Source of the DNA: Clostridia bacterium
Lineage (GTDB): Bacteria > Bacillota > Clostridia > Oscillospirales > CAG-272
Assembly: GCA_017461825.1 (NCBI GenBank)
Contig: JAFTXB010000164.1
Coordinates: 1-11,071 of the forward strand
DNA: 11,071 nucleotides
Reading direction: 5' to 3'
Position numbers and translations under genes: made by a program. Position 1 is the first letter of the stretch. Each line of letters begins with the position of its first letter. The notes below the pieces were generated by a model. The model was not told the DNA's origin, searched no databases, and was given only the letters and a program-made list of their open reading frames with translations. This document shows positions 1 through 6,456 of the stretch, piece by piece.

Positions 1-1133
1 GCGCCATACAATCCGCCGATATCCTTAAATTCAAGCGTAGCGTCCATCTGTAAAGGATCGGCACAATCGTATTCAATCGCATACGCATAACGCATGATCT
101 CGGCATTTTCAAAGCCGTTAAGTGTATGGAGCATCTGATATTGCACATCCGTGGGCAGGGAAGTGGAAAAGCCTTGAATATACATCTCCTCGGTGTCGGC
201 TCCCACCGGCTCAACAAAGAGCTGATGGCGCTCCTTGTCGGCAAATCGGACGAGCTTATCCTCGATTGAAGGGCAATAGCGTGGCCCAGTTCCGTGAATC
301 TTACCCGAATAAAGCGCGCTTCTCCCAATGTTTTCGCGAATAACACGGTGTGTTTCGGAGTTGGTATAAACGATGTGGCAGGGGATCTGCGAAAGGAAAT
401 TAAACATTGATTCCTCATGCAACGCACAATAGGGAAGGATCTTGTCCTCACCCGGTTGCTCCTCTAAAACAGAAAAGTCAATAGTGGAGCGCTTGACACG
501 GGCAGGAGTACCGGTTTTAAAGCGAACGATTTTCACCCCTGCATCGGACAAAGATTGCGATAGCCCTTTCGCAGGGAGCAGTCCGTCGGGGCCTGCCTCG
601 TAGGAGACATCACCGACAAATATTGCGCTTTCGAGAAAGGTTCCCGTTGCAACGATCACACGTTCACAGCTCCATTTCTCGCCCAGTCGTGTAACCACAC
701 CCGTGACGTGCTTTTTGCCGTTTTCGTCGGTCTCCCACAAAAGCTCGGTGACCTCAGCTTGGATCAGACGCAAGTGATCGGTCGATTCCAGCGTCTTTTT
801 CATGATCGCTTGGTATTTTCTGCGGTCGGCTTGAATGCGTTTACTCTGCACAGCCGCACCTTTTCCCGTGTTCAAGGTGCGCGATTGCAGGGTAACGAGG
901 TCGGCAGCTCTGCCCATTTCACCGCCGAGGGCATCAATTTCATAAACGAGATGCCCCTTTGCGGTGCCTCCGATCGAGGGATTGCAGGGGAGATTGGCAA
1001 GAGCATCCAGCGAGAGGGTAAACAGCACGGTATCAACGCCCATACGCGCCGAAACAAGCGCGGCTTCAATTCCCGCGTGTCCCGCTCCAATCACAACGAC
1101 CTTTGTTTTACAGATTTCTGTTTGGTAATTCAT
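1..1133 (-). CDS. mnmG: MnmG (GidA), tRNA uridine-5-carboxymethylaminomethyl modification enzyme, N-terminal part
   Basis: FAD-dependent enzyme that, with the GTPase MnmE, installs the (carboxymethyl)aminomethyl group on wobble U34 of certain tRNAs; cytoplasmic. The first 377 residues are visible, against about 620-630 usual for the family; the gene leaves the window at base 1. My translation shows the N-terminal dinucleotide-binding motif VIGAGHAGIEAA (about residues 14-25), the block CNPSIGGTAKGHLVYEIDALGG around residues 50-71 with the conserved Cys, the stretch LNTGKGAAVQ and the second signature GPRYCPSIEDKLVRFADKER with the other conserved Cys. The start ATG at 1131-1133 is preceded by AAAAAGGAG on the minus strand (1145-1153). 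It lies 69 bases downstream of ahcY on the same strand with no terminator between them, so co-transcription is likely. The usual partner mnmE is not in the window. Family identification is secure. Confidence 0.96.
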   Translation of the reverse strand, partial: MNYQTEICKTKVVVIGAGHAGIEAALVSARMGVDTVLFTLSLDALANLPCNPSIGGTAKGHLVYEIDALGGEMGRAADLVTLQSRTLNTGKGAAVQSKRIQADRRKYQAIMKKTLESTDHLRLIQAEVTELLWETDENGKKHVTGVVTRLGEKWSCERVIVATGTFLESAIFVGDVSYEAGPDGLLPAKGLSQSLSDAGVKIVRFKTGTPARVKRSTIDFSVLEEQPGEDKILPYCALHEESMFNFLSQIPCHIVYTNSETHRVIRENIGRSALYSGKIHGTGPRYCPSIEDKLVRFADKERHQLFVEPVGADTEEMYIQGFSTSLPTDVQYQMLHTLNGFENAEIMRYAYAIEYDCADPLQMDATLEFKDIGGLYG

Positions 1134-1202
1134 GGTATAATTGGCTCCTTTTTCCTGCTCGTTAGCAAGGGAGAATCAGACAAATATTGCGGTTTTGTAA
1201 AA

Positions 1203-2444
1203 TCACTCAACCTTGTTGAGATAAGCCTCCTGCTCGGGCGAGAGGGTGTCGATATGAACGTTGTTTGCATGGAGCTTGATCAACGAAACAGCGCGGTCGA
1301 TCTCAGCGGGAACAGCGTAAACGCGGTTGTCCATTTCCTTGCCGTGCTTTGCGAGATACTCGAGGCCCTTTGCCTGAATACCAAACGACATATCCATGAT
1401 CTCGGCGGGGTGACCGTTGCCTGCGGCAAGGTTAACAAGTCTGCCTTCGGCAAGGAGGTTCAGGACGCGCCCGTCCTTCATGCGGTAGCCATGGATGTTG
1501 CGCTTGCGCTCCCAGTCCTCAACAGAGAGCTCTTTGAGGGCTTTTTTGTCGATCTCCACGTCAAAATGACCGCTGTTGGCAAGCAGAACGCCGTCCTTCA
1601 TGACCTCAAAATGCTCACGGCGGATCACGTCGCAGCAGCCCGTGAGGGTGATAAACAAGTCTCCCACCTTTGCGGCTTCGTCCATCGGAAGAACGGTAAA
1701 TCCGTCCATGACAGCCTCGATCGCCTTGATGGGATCGATCTCGGTGACAACAACAACACAGCCCATGCCCTTTGCGCGCATGGCAACGCCCTTGCCGCAC
1801 CAGCCGTATCCCGCGACGACCAACGTTTTGCCCGCCAAAATGAGGTTTGTGGAGTTCATAATGCCGTCCAGCGTCGACTGACCCGTGCCGTAGCGGTTGT
1901 CAAACAGGTGCTTGCAGTCGGCGTCGTTAACATCGATCATGGTATAATCCAGCAAGCCCGCCTTTTCGCGCGAGAGCAGGCGGTGGATGCCGGTTGTGGT
2001 CTCCTCGCAGCCGCCGATGAGTTTTTTGCCAAAGTCGCGGCACTCGCCGTGGAGGAGGGAGATGAGGTCGCCGCCGTCGTCGATGATGAGATCGGGACAG
2101 CAGGACAGAGTCGCCTTGAGGTGCTCGGTGTATTCCTCGTCGCTGACACCGTGGCGTGCGTTGACGTCAAAGCCCTCGGCGGCAAGGGCGGCGGCAACGT
2201 CGTCCTGCGTGGCGAGGGGATTGCACCCGGTCACGTGCACCTCGGCACCGCCCGCGTGGAGCACCTTTGCCAGATACGCGGTCTTGGCTTCGAGGTGGAT
2301 CGACATTGCGATCTTCATGCCCTTAAAAGGCTGTGTGCGCTCAAATTCGGCGCGCACGGTGTTCAAAATCGGCATATAAGATTGCACCCACGCAATCTTG
2401 TCCGCCCCCGAAGGGGCAAGGTTGATGTCTTTGATGTTGCTCAT
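1203..2444 (-). CDS. ahcY: Adenosylhomocysteinase (S-adenosylhomocysteine hydrolase), short type
   Basis: NAD-dependent cytosolic enzyme that reversibly splits S-adenosylhomocysteine into homocysteine and adenosine, removing the inhibitory product of SAM-dependent methylation. The 413-residue protein contains CEETTTGIHRL (146-156), the segment NDADCK..FDN with the substrate/NAD-contacting K178, D182 and N183, the NAD-binding loop GYGWCGKG (212-219), TEIDPIKAIEA (234-244), a GHFDVEID block (292-299) and GNGHPAEIMDMSF (342-354). The length and the RYGTGQS sequence, where animal enzymes have a Cys, fit the short form known from Thermotoga and archaea, which lacks the roughly 40-residue insertion of the long form. 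The N-terminus fits the family, so the ATG at 2442-2444 is probably right, yet the bases before it (AAAAAAGTAAAAA) hold no convincing Shine-Dalgarno and a perfect hairpin ends 17 bases upstream. mnmG follows on the same strand. Confidence 0.95.
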   Translation of the reverse strand: MSNIKDINLAPSGADKIAWVQSYMPILNTVRAEFERTQPFKGMKIAMSIHLEAKTAYLAKVLHAGGAEVHVTGCNPLATQDDVAAALAAEGFDVNARHGVSDEEYTEHLKATLSCCPDLIIDDGGDLISLLHGECRDFGKKLIGGCEETTTGIHRLLSREKAGLLDYTMIDVNDADCKHLFDNRYGTGQSTLDGIMNSTNLILAGKTLVVAGYGWCGKGVAMRAKGMGCVVVVTEIDPIKAIEAVMDGFTVLPMDEAAKVGDLFITLTGCCDVIRREHFEVMKDGVLLANSGHFDVEIDKKALKELSVEDWERKRNIHGYRMKDGRVLNLLAEGRLVNLAAGNGHPAEIMDMSFGIQAKGLEYLAKHGKEMDNRVYAVPAEIDRAVSLIKLHANNVHIDTLSPEQEAYLNKVE

Positions 2445-2461
2445 TTTTTACTTTTTTGTCA

Positions 2462-2512
2462 GAAAACTTTTTGGAAAAAGTTTTCCGACACCTTTCAAAA
2501 ACTTTATAAAAA
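2462..2512. repeat. Two-part palindromic intergenic repeat, copy B
   Basis: Bases 2462-2472 (GAAAACTTTTT) and 2475-2485 (AAAAAGTTTTC) form a perfect 11-bp hairpin around GG, extendable by two more pairs past one mismatch. A short spacer is followed by a C/T-rich stretch and CAAAAACTTT. The same order (hairpin, C-rich spacer, CAAAA-CTTTT) occurs in plus orientation at 4266-4339 and 10838-10898. It fills the gap between the RES stop codon and the ahcY start, so it may act as a stem-loop in the ahcY leader. On the minus strand the hairpin lacks a clean downstream U-run, so I do not call it a terminator. Confidence 0.6.
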
Positions 2513-2538
2513 TTATATATGAGGGAGTATTTCTTCAA
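2512..2538 (-). promoter_or_regulatory. Possible sigma-A promoter for ahcY
   Basis: On the minus strand TTGAAG (2538-2533) and TATAAT (2517-2512) are separated by 15 bases, shorter than the ideal 17. The site overlaps the end of the RES gene. It is the only promoter-like match I found directly before ahcY; read-through from araC/RES is an alternative. Confidence 0.25.
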
Positions 2539-3289
2539 GGTAACATTCAACAGAAATACGTTCTGCATCGGAATCTTTATTCTTTACAGTAAAATAAGTT
2601 TCAAAAACCTCAAATACATTTGATTTTACAGGCTTACATTTTTCATAGTTGAATATTACAATATTATAACGGTGCATTTCCGGGGTATATTCCGGGGTAA
2701 GGGAGCTTGAAAAGGCAATTCCGTCATAGCCCAAACTTTTTGCGTATTCAGCGATAAATTGAGTGGGAATATAATCAAGAATATCGTCGTCTTTTGTAGC
2801 CGGAGTTGAATACAGGTTTGACAGATCCTCAAAAAGAAGCTGTTTTTCCATTGACATATTCCTCGGTTTCTTTTGCAACGTAAAATCTAACAATCGAATA
2901 CTGTCTGTTGCTGTTATCGTTGCAATACTGACCATCGCGCCTCGCCGAGGTCTGACTTCCACCAATGCAATATAAGGGTGATTTGCGCAATATAAATAAG
3001 GGATATAGCGATAATTCGCGCGAAAATCTCTTGTCAGCTCGCTTGGCGGAACAAAGCTCTCGCGGCATCCGTACCCAAAAAAGTTCGGTTCTTGATTGAT
3101 CTTCGTTTGGATGTCGGCATGATTGATAATTCTTGCTCTATATAAATTACAATTCTTTTGAACAAGAATCTCGGTGTTGGTTGAAAGGTCATCTAACAAA
3201 TTTAAAACCTGAAGATCTCGGGGATTTCTGTTTCTATATTGAATTTCCTCCACAAATAGGCGCAAAGAATTTGATTTTACGTTTAACAT
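2513..3289 (-). CDS. RES-domain protein (putative NAD-degrading toxin-like enzyme), no antitoxin adjacent
   Basis: A 258-residue protein whose middle matches the RES (Arg-Glu-Ser) family: LYRARI (49-54) with the first conserved Arg, a FFGYG...SFVPP segment (70-82), R90 and N92 before IPYLY, EVRP (111-114) with the conserved Glu, LLDF (133-136), and IPTQFIAEYAKSLGYDGIAF followed by serines at 194-196. Characterised RES toxins (MbcT, ParT and relatives) degrade or transfer NAD. About 45 extra residues precede the RES core and about 35 follow it, so it is longer than minimal RES toxins and may belong to the larger RES proteins with N-terminal extensions. I chose the ATG at 3287-3289 because TTGGAG lies 5 bases upstream; an in-frame GTG at 3320-3322 overlaps the araC stop as GTGA and would add 11 residues. 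The gene is far more AT-rich than its neighbours (25% GC by hand count over 2581-2640, against 68% over 2221-2280 in ahcY), suggesting acquisition. No Xre/MbcA-type partner flanks it. Confidence 0.8.
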   Translation of the reverse strand: MLNVKSNSLRLFVEEIQYRNRNPRDLQVLNLLDDLSTNTEILVQKNCNLYRARIINHADIQTKINQEPNFFGYGCRESFVPPSELTRDFRANYRYIPYLYCANHPYIALVEVRPRRGAMVSIATITATDSIRLLDFTLQKKPRNMSMEKQLLFEDLSNLYSTPATKDDDILDYIPTQFIAEYAKSLGYDGIAFSSSLTPEYTPEMHRYNIVIFNYEKCKPVKSNVFEVFETYFTVKNKDSDAERISVECYLEEILPHI

Positions 3290-3294
3290 ACACA

Positions 3295-3300
3295 CTCCAA
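3295..3300 (-). promoter_or_regulatory. Ribosome binding site deciding the RES start
   Basis: The minus strand reads TTGGAG, then 5 bases, then ATG. This favours the start at 3289 over the upstream in-frame GTG at 3322, whose nearest purine stretch (GAGGA) is too close to the codon. Confidence 0.55.
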
Positions 3301-3318
3301 TTTTTTTGCAATTCTTCT

Positions 3319-4224
3319 TCACCCATCCTCACAGCAATCGTCCCAAGTGAGGACGGGGTGGGGGCGGAGGGAAGGGGAATCAAGGTTTTTGGCGGCGTAA
3401 TTGGCTTTGCGGTAGTCGGTGGGGGAAACGCCGAGCTGCTTCATAAACGCGCGGTTAAAGGTGCGCAGGGTGTTAAATCCCACGTGCTCGCTGACCTCCG
3501 TGACACTGTAATCCGAATTGAGCAGCAGTCTGCACGCCTCGGAAATGCGCAGCGAGTTGATATAATCGTTAAAGCGCAGGCCCAGCCGCTCGCTGAACAG
3601 ATGCGAGATGTAGTACTTATTTAAATGAAGCTTTTCCTCCAGCATGGACAGCGACAGGTTCTCCGAAAAATTCTGCGCGCAGAAAGAGACGATCGACCGC
3701 AACGCCCCCGAGTCGCCGATGCTGAGCTTTGAAATAGTCATGCAGGGCAACAGCTCGGAAAAAAGAGCGAGCAAATGGCCGCGCTTGAGATTCTGTGTAT
3801 AGTCTTTGTCGCCGCTCTGGGCTTGTGATCTCACACATGCCTCGCCCAAAAAGTCAAACAGTTGGCGTATCCGCGGCTCGTTTCCAATGCCACGGATCAC
3901 CGGGGACTGTGGGGTTCCCATATGAAAAAGATCGGTAAATTCGGGTATGAGATCGGGTTTTATAATAAACAGCAGGTAATTCTCGGGACCAATGGTCTCA
4001 TAATAATGGATCTGGTTGGGAAAGGACAAAAATACATCGCCCGGCATCAAAGTACTGCGCACCGAGTCGGCGTACGCAACCGTTTCGCCTTCCAGCATCA
4101 GCACCAGCTCAAGCTCGCGGTGCAGGTGCGGAATACATTGCAGTCTGCCCTGTCCGCCGTTTCTTCGGTCGCGAAATTCAATGTCCTTCGACTTTCGCTC
4201 GTATAATACGTAACTCTGTGACAT
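3319..4224 (-). CDS. AraC-family transcriptional regulator with N-terminal cupin domain
   Basis: A 301-residue DNA-binding regulator. The N-terminal half is a cupin-like ligand domain with the typical HLHRELELVLMLEG (33-46) and LMPGDVFLSFPNQIHYYE (59-76), as in AraC proteins that sense sugars or related metabolites. The C-terminal half has the two helix-turn-helix motifs: LSMLEEKLHLNKYYISHLF (192-210) and YSVTEVSEHVGFNTLRTFNRAF (239-260), closing with the family signature GVSPTDYRK (265-273). About 28 residues follow the signature, rich in Pro, Asp and Cys and unlike conserved AraC sequence. The ATG at 4222-4224 has AAAGGAG 7 bases upstream; the reading frame stays open another 64 codons upstream but only through repeat DNA. 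The RES start lies 29 bases after this gene's TGA, so the two could form a transcript. The ligand and targets cannot be read from the sequence. Confidence 0.93.
   Translation of the reverse strand: MSQSYVLYERKSKDIEFRDRRNGGQGRLQCIPHLHRELELVLMLEGETVAYADSVRSTLMPGDVFLSFPNQIHYYETIGPENYLLFIIKPDLIPEFTDLFHMGTPQSPVIRGIGNEPRIRQLFDFLGEACVRSQAQSGDKDYTQNLKRGHLLALFSELLPCMTISKLSIGDSGALRSIVSFCAQNFSENLSLSMLEEKLHLNKYYISHLFSERLGLRFNDYINSLRISEACRLLLNSDYSVTEVSEHVGFNTLRTFNRAFMKQLGVSPTDYRKANYAAKNLDSPSLRPHPVLTWDDCCEDG
3326..3353. repeat. Inverted repeat at the end of araC
   Basis: TCCTCAC (3326-3332) and GTGAGGA (3347-3353) can form a 7-bp stem with a 14-base loop over the last araC codons. On the minus strand the stem takes in the GAGGA just before the GTG/TGA overlap with the RES frame. 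No U-run follows, so it is not a standard terminator. It may affect coupling to the RES gene, or be chance. Confidence 0.3.
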
Positions 4225-4231
4225 GTGTCGG

Positions 4232-4238
4232 CTCCTTT
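4232..4238 (-). promoter_or_regulatory. Ribosome binding site deciding the araC start
   Basis: AAAGGAG on the minus strand, 7 bases before the ATG at 4224. It supports the 301-residue protein over the longer open frame that begins inside the MITE-like element. Confidence 0.75.
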
Positions 4239-4265
4239 CTTTTGGGGCGCGGGTGAGCTCGTGGA

Positions 4266-4339
4266 GGAAGGACCTTTTCAAGGGAAAAGGTCCTTCCCCC
4301 ACACCCCATCCCCAAAACCTTTTACACAAAAAGGTTTTG
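4266..4339. repeat. Two-part palindromic intergenic repeat, copy C
   Basis: First hairpin: GGAAGGACCTTTTC (4266-4279) pairs perfectly with GAAAAGGTCCTTCC (4284-4297) around a 4-base loop. A C-rich spacer follows. Second hairpin: CAAAACCTTTT (4313-4323) pairs with AAAAGGTTTTG (4329-4339) around ACACA. The architecture matches the copies at 2462 and 10838, but the stems differ in sequence while keeping the pairing (CCTTTT here, ACTTTT there), as expected for a structured repeat. It would lie in the 5' leader of an araC transcript. Confidence 0.65.
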
Positions 4340-4360
4340 CGGTTTTTAAAGAGAGTGCGT

Positions 4361-4384
4361 AGCCGTTTTGTGACGGCTTTTTTT
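4361..4384 (+). terminator. Rho-independent terminator-like hairpin facing right
   Basis: AGCCGT (4361-4366), a 6-base loop and ACGGCT (4373-4378) are followed on the plus strand by a run of seven T (4378-4384). The shape is that of an intrinsic terminator, but both flanking genes run leftward and no rightward gene leads into it. On the minus strand no T-run follows the stem. The MITE-like element begins within its T-run. Confidence 0.55.
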
Positions 4385-4460
4385 GTAGGGAACGCTCTTG
4401 AGTGTTCCATTTTCAAAATTTTCGCTCTGTGAGAGGAACAGTCAAGACTGTTCCCTACAA
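4383..4460. mobile_element. MITE-like palindromic element with TTGTAGGGAAC ends
   Basis: The 78-base unit begins TTGTAGGGAAC (4383-4393) and ends GTTCCCTACAA (4450-4460), a perfect 11-base terminal inverted repeat. Each end also folds on itself: GGAACGCTC-TT-GAGTGTTCC (4389-4408, one G-T pair) and GGAACAGTC-AA-GACTGTTCC (4435-4454, perfect). No open frame fits inside, so any mobility would need a transposase in trans. It sits 8 bases after the stop codon of the surface lipoprotein gene. A target-site duplication is not obvious, since both flanks are A/T runs. From general memory, similar TGTAGGG repeats occur in gut Clostridia; I could not verify this. Confidence 0.65.
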
Positions 4461-4468
4461 CAAAATTT

Positions 4469-6424
4469 TTAACGGCGGCGTTTTTTTGTGGTGGCTATGT
4501 AGATGGCAAAGAAAGCGGCAAAGGAAAGAATCGCGCCGCCGAGGATCAAAACCGCGGGCAGGATCGGAGAAGTGCCCGTGTCGGGTCTGCGAACATCAAG
4601 CCCTTTGATCCAAAGGACATAAGGCTCCTGCGTGTCGGAATCGGGTGCAACCGTAACAGAGATCACGCAGGGTCGGTTGGGGTCGAGGTCTGCTGAAAAT
4701 CCGCCGATCTGAAAGGTTACGGTCTGCCATTCACCGTTGACAATCGACACATCGGTCTTGTAAGAGAGCCGTATTCCCTCAACGGTGGTACCCTCCATGG
4801 TGAGAACAGCTGTGCAGGTATCGGTGGCTTGCGCCTGCGTCAACAGATGTACCGTTAAAGAGGACGCGCCCGAAAGAGCAGCTCCGTCATCCAGCACACG
4901 GCGCACTCCGCCAAAGCGGGAAGCCGAAGGATCGAGCCAAGTGTAAAGCACCTGCCGTCCCCACGCCGCCGACTCGCGTGTCACGGGCGGATCCATGGCA
5001 CAAACGCCCGTAAAGCCCAGGGTGTCACCCTCGGAAAAATCAAAGAGCGGAGCGCGTGACATTCCATCGGTTCCAACGTTGGAAATGCCCACCAAACGCC
5101 GCCGCGAGATCTGCGCGGGGGTCTTAAGATCGTTCCAACGCTCACCTACAAACGAGACGCAAAGTGCTTCAAATTCGTCTGTCAGTCCGGTATCCAGCGC
5201 AGCAAAGGTCTCGGCGGCAAGGCGTTGTTCACCCAGTAGAGCGCAAAGACCGTTTTCATCTTCAAAATGCGAGGGGTAGAGGATCAGCCCCGCCCCCGCC
5301 GCGAGAGAGAGGCGGTAAGCATAGGCAAGCTTAACGGCTTGTAATTCCTCGTCCTCGGCATCGAAAGCGGGAAGTGTAACAGCGAGACGGGAGGCATGTC
5401 CGGCAGTAGCATTTTTCATGACAAAAGTGCCAAGCTCGGAGAGATCGTCGGGGCTCATCAAGCCTTTTTCGGTGGAGGGAGCCAAAACGGCGCCCCACTC
5501 AAACGCGCCGCCATTGTCAAGCGCGATCATCACGTCCGAGAAAAAGGCTTTGGTATCAACGGCGCTGTTTTTGGGTGCCTCGAGATAAACACGGGCGCCG
5601 GCCATCCGCGAAGAAAGCGCCAGCTTTGAAATGCGACAGAGATAAGCGGCATCCGCGGCAGAAAGGGTTACGCCCGACGCGCCGATCCAGTGTGCCGAAA
5701 CCTTGTCCGCATAGCGTTCGCCCAGCGTATCGATAACAGTTACGCCAAGAGCATTCGAAATCGCTTGATCGGGCAGGATGCGAAGCGTGACCTGCATGCC
5801 CGCCTCTGCGGCTTCGGCAACTTCGGCATCAAGGGCTTTGAGGTAGGGCTCGGAAAGGGAGGTTTGATCCTCTGCCGAAACAAGCATTGCAAGAGAAACA
5901 TCCACCACAGCGTGCATAACGCCCAGCTCCAGCGCGTGCTCCACGTCATCGGGGGCGAGTGCCTTGGGGGAATTTTGCCATGTAAAGGTATTTTTTTCGG
6001 TGGCAAGCACCTCGGGATTTTCTATATAAGAGGCGTGGGGCTCCAACGCCGTACCGTCCTCAAAAAAGACGGCAAATGAAGAATACAGGCGTGTGCGGTC
6101 GCCGTCCGTAAGAGGCACACGGAACGAAACGGCGGAATCCACCTTTTTTTCGTCGAGCGGCTCCTTGGAAGAAACCGAGCCAACCCCCTCACCCGGCAAA
6201 AGCTCGTACAGCCGAAGCGTCTCGCCCCCATGCTCCTCAAGGGTACGGGCATCGACCGTAACTTCAACGCAAATGCGATCCTTTTTGTCGAGCGTAACCG
6301 AGTGGATCCCGGTTTTCGCCAACGGATCGGGTCGCTTTGAGCATGCCGAAAGCATCCCGATACAAAAAATCAGGCTCAAAAACAGGCAAAGCAAATTTCG
6401 AAACGTTTGACGTGTAAGGTTCAT
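4469..6424 (-). CDS. Large surface lipoprotein with C-terminal transmembrane helix; possible DUF5722-like barrel plus beta-sandwich domain
   Basis: A 651-residue exported protein. A signal peptide with lipobox LSAC (25-28) predicts lipid attachment at C28. Residues about 40-135 look like beta-rich sequence. Residues about 155-430 alternate helix and strand (for example HALELGVMHAVVDVSLAML at 163-181 and AGMQVTLRIL at 208-217) and recall the TIM-barrel-like DUF5722 family of putative glycosidases, but I cannot point to catalytic residues. Residues about 465-612 read as a beta-sandwich like galactose-binding or carbohydrate-binding modules, ending PYVLWIKGLDV. A hydrophobic helix (about 621-645) followed by TTKKRRR gives a second membrane anchor, so both ends would be tethered. 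I chose the ATG at 6424 because it gives a proper signal peptide and has GAAAGGAAG 10 bases upstream; the frame is open 28 codons further, into alr. It follows alr by 32 bases, so they probably share a transcript. Function unknown; polysaccharide binding or processing is a guess. Confidence 0.85.
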   Translation of the reverse strand: MNLTRQTFRNLLCLFLSLIFCIGMLSACSKRPDPLAKTGIHSVTLDKKDRICVEVTVDARTLEEHGGETLRLYELLPGEGVGSVSSKEPLDEKKVDSAVSFRVPLTDGDRTRLYSSFAVFFEDGTALEPHASYIENPEVLATEKNTFTWQNSPKALAPDDVEHALELGVMHAVVDVSLAMLVSAEDQTSLSEPYLKALDAEVAEAAEAGMQVTLRILPDQAISNALGVTVIDTLGERYADKVSAHWIGASGVTLSAADAAYLCRISKLALSSRMAGARVYLEAPKNSAVDTKAFFSDVMIALDNGGAFEWGAVLAPSTEKGLMSPDDLSELGTFVMKNATAGHASRLAVTLPAFDAEDEELQAVKLAYAYRLSLAAGAGLILYPSHFEDENGLCALLGEQRLAAETFAALDTGLTDEFEALCVSFVGERWNDLKTPAQISRRRLVGISNVGTDGMSRAPLFDFSEGDTLGFTGVCAMDPPVTRESAAWGRQVLYTWLDPSASRFGGVRRVLDDGAALSGASSLTVHLLTQAQATDTCTAVLTMEGTTVEGIRLSYKTDVSIVNGEWQTVTFQIGGFSADLDPNRPCVISVTVAPDSDTQEPYVLWIKGLDVRRPDTGTSPILPAVLILGGAILSFAAFFAIYIATTKKRRR

Positions 6425-6456
6425 TATGTTATAACTTCCTTTCGATTGTAGCAAGG

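Larger units (their letters stand above)
4225..4468. other. Repeat-filled intergenic region between the surface lipoprotein gene and araC
   Basis: This 244-base gap has no gene. It holds, from left to right, the araC ribosome binding site, a two-part palindromic cassette, a plus-strand terminator-like hairpin and a 78-base MITE-like element, almost end to end. No convincing leftward promoter for araC is visible; the best match starts with TTGACT inside the MITE-like element but has a poor -10. Confidence 0.7.

Noticed and set aside
1134..1202. Possible attenuator or riboswitch between ahcY and mnmG
   Set aside because: Only a weak 6-bp hairpin with a G-T pair and no U-run is present, and 69 bases is too short for a SAM- or SAH-type riboswitch plus expression platform.
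708..2522. A 604-codon rightward open frame covering parts of mnmG and all of ahcY
   Set aside because: It is antisense to two well-identified genes, runs across their gap, has no family motifs and no ribosome binding site; high GC third positions leave the opposite frame open.
4225..4416. A 64-residue N-terminal extension of the AraC protein
   Set aside because: It is encoded by palindromic repeats, and the internal ATG at 4224 has a clear AAAGGAG.
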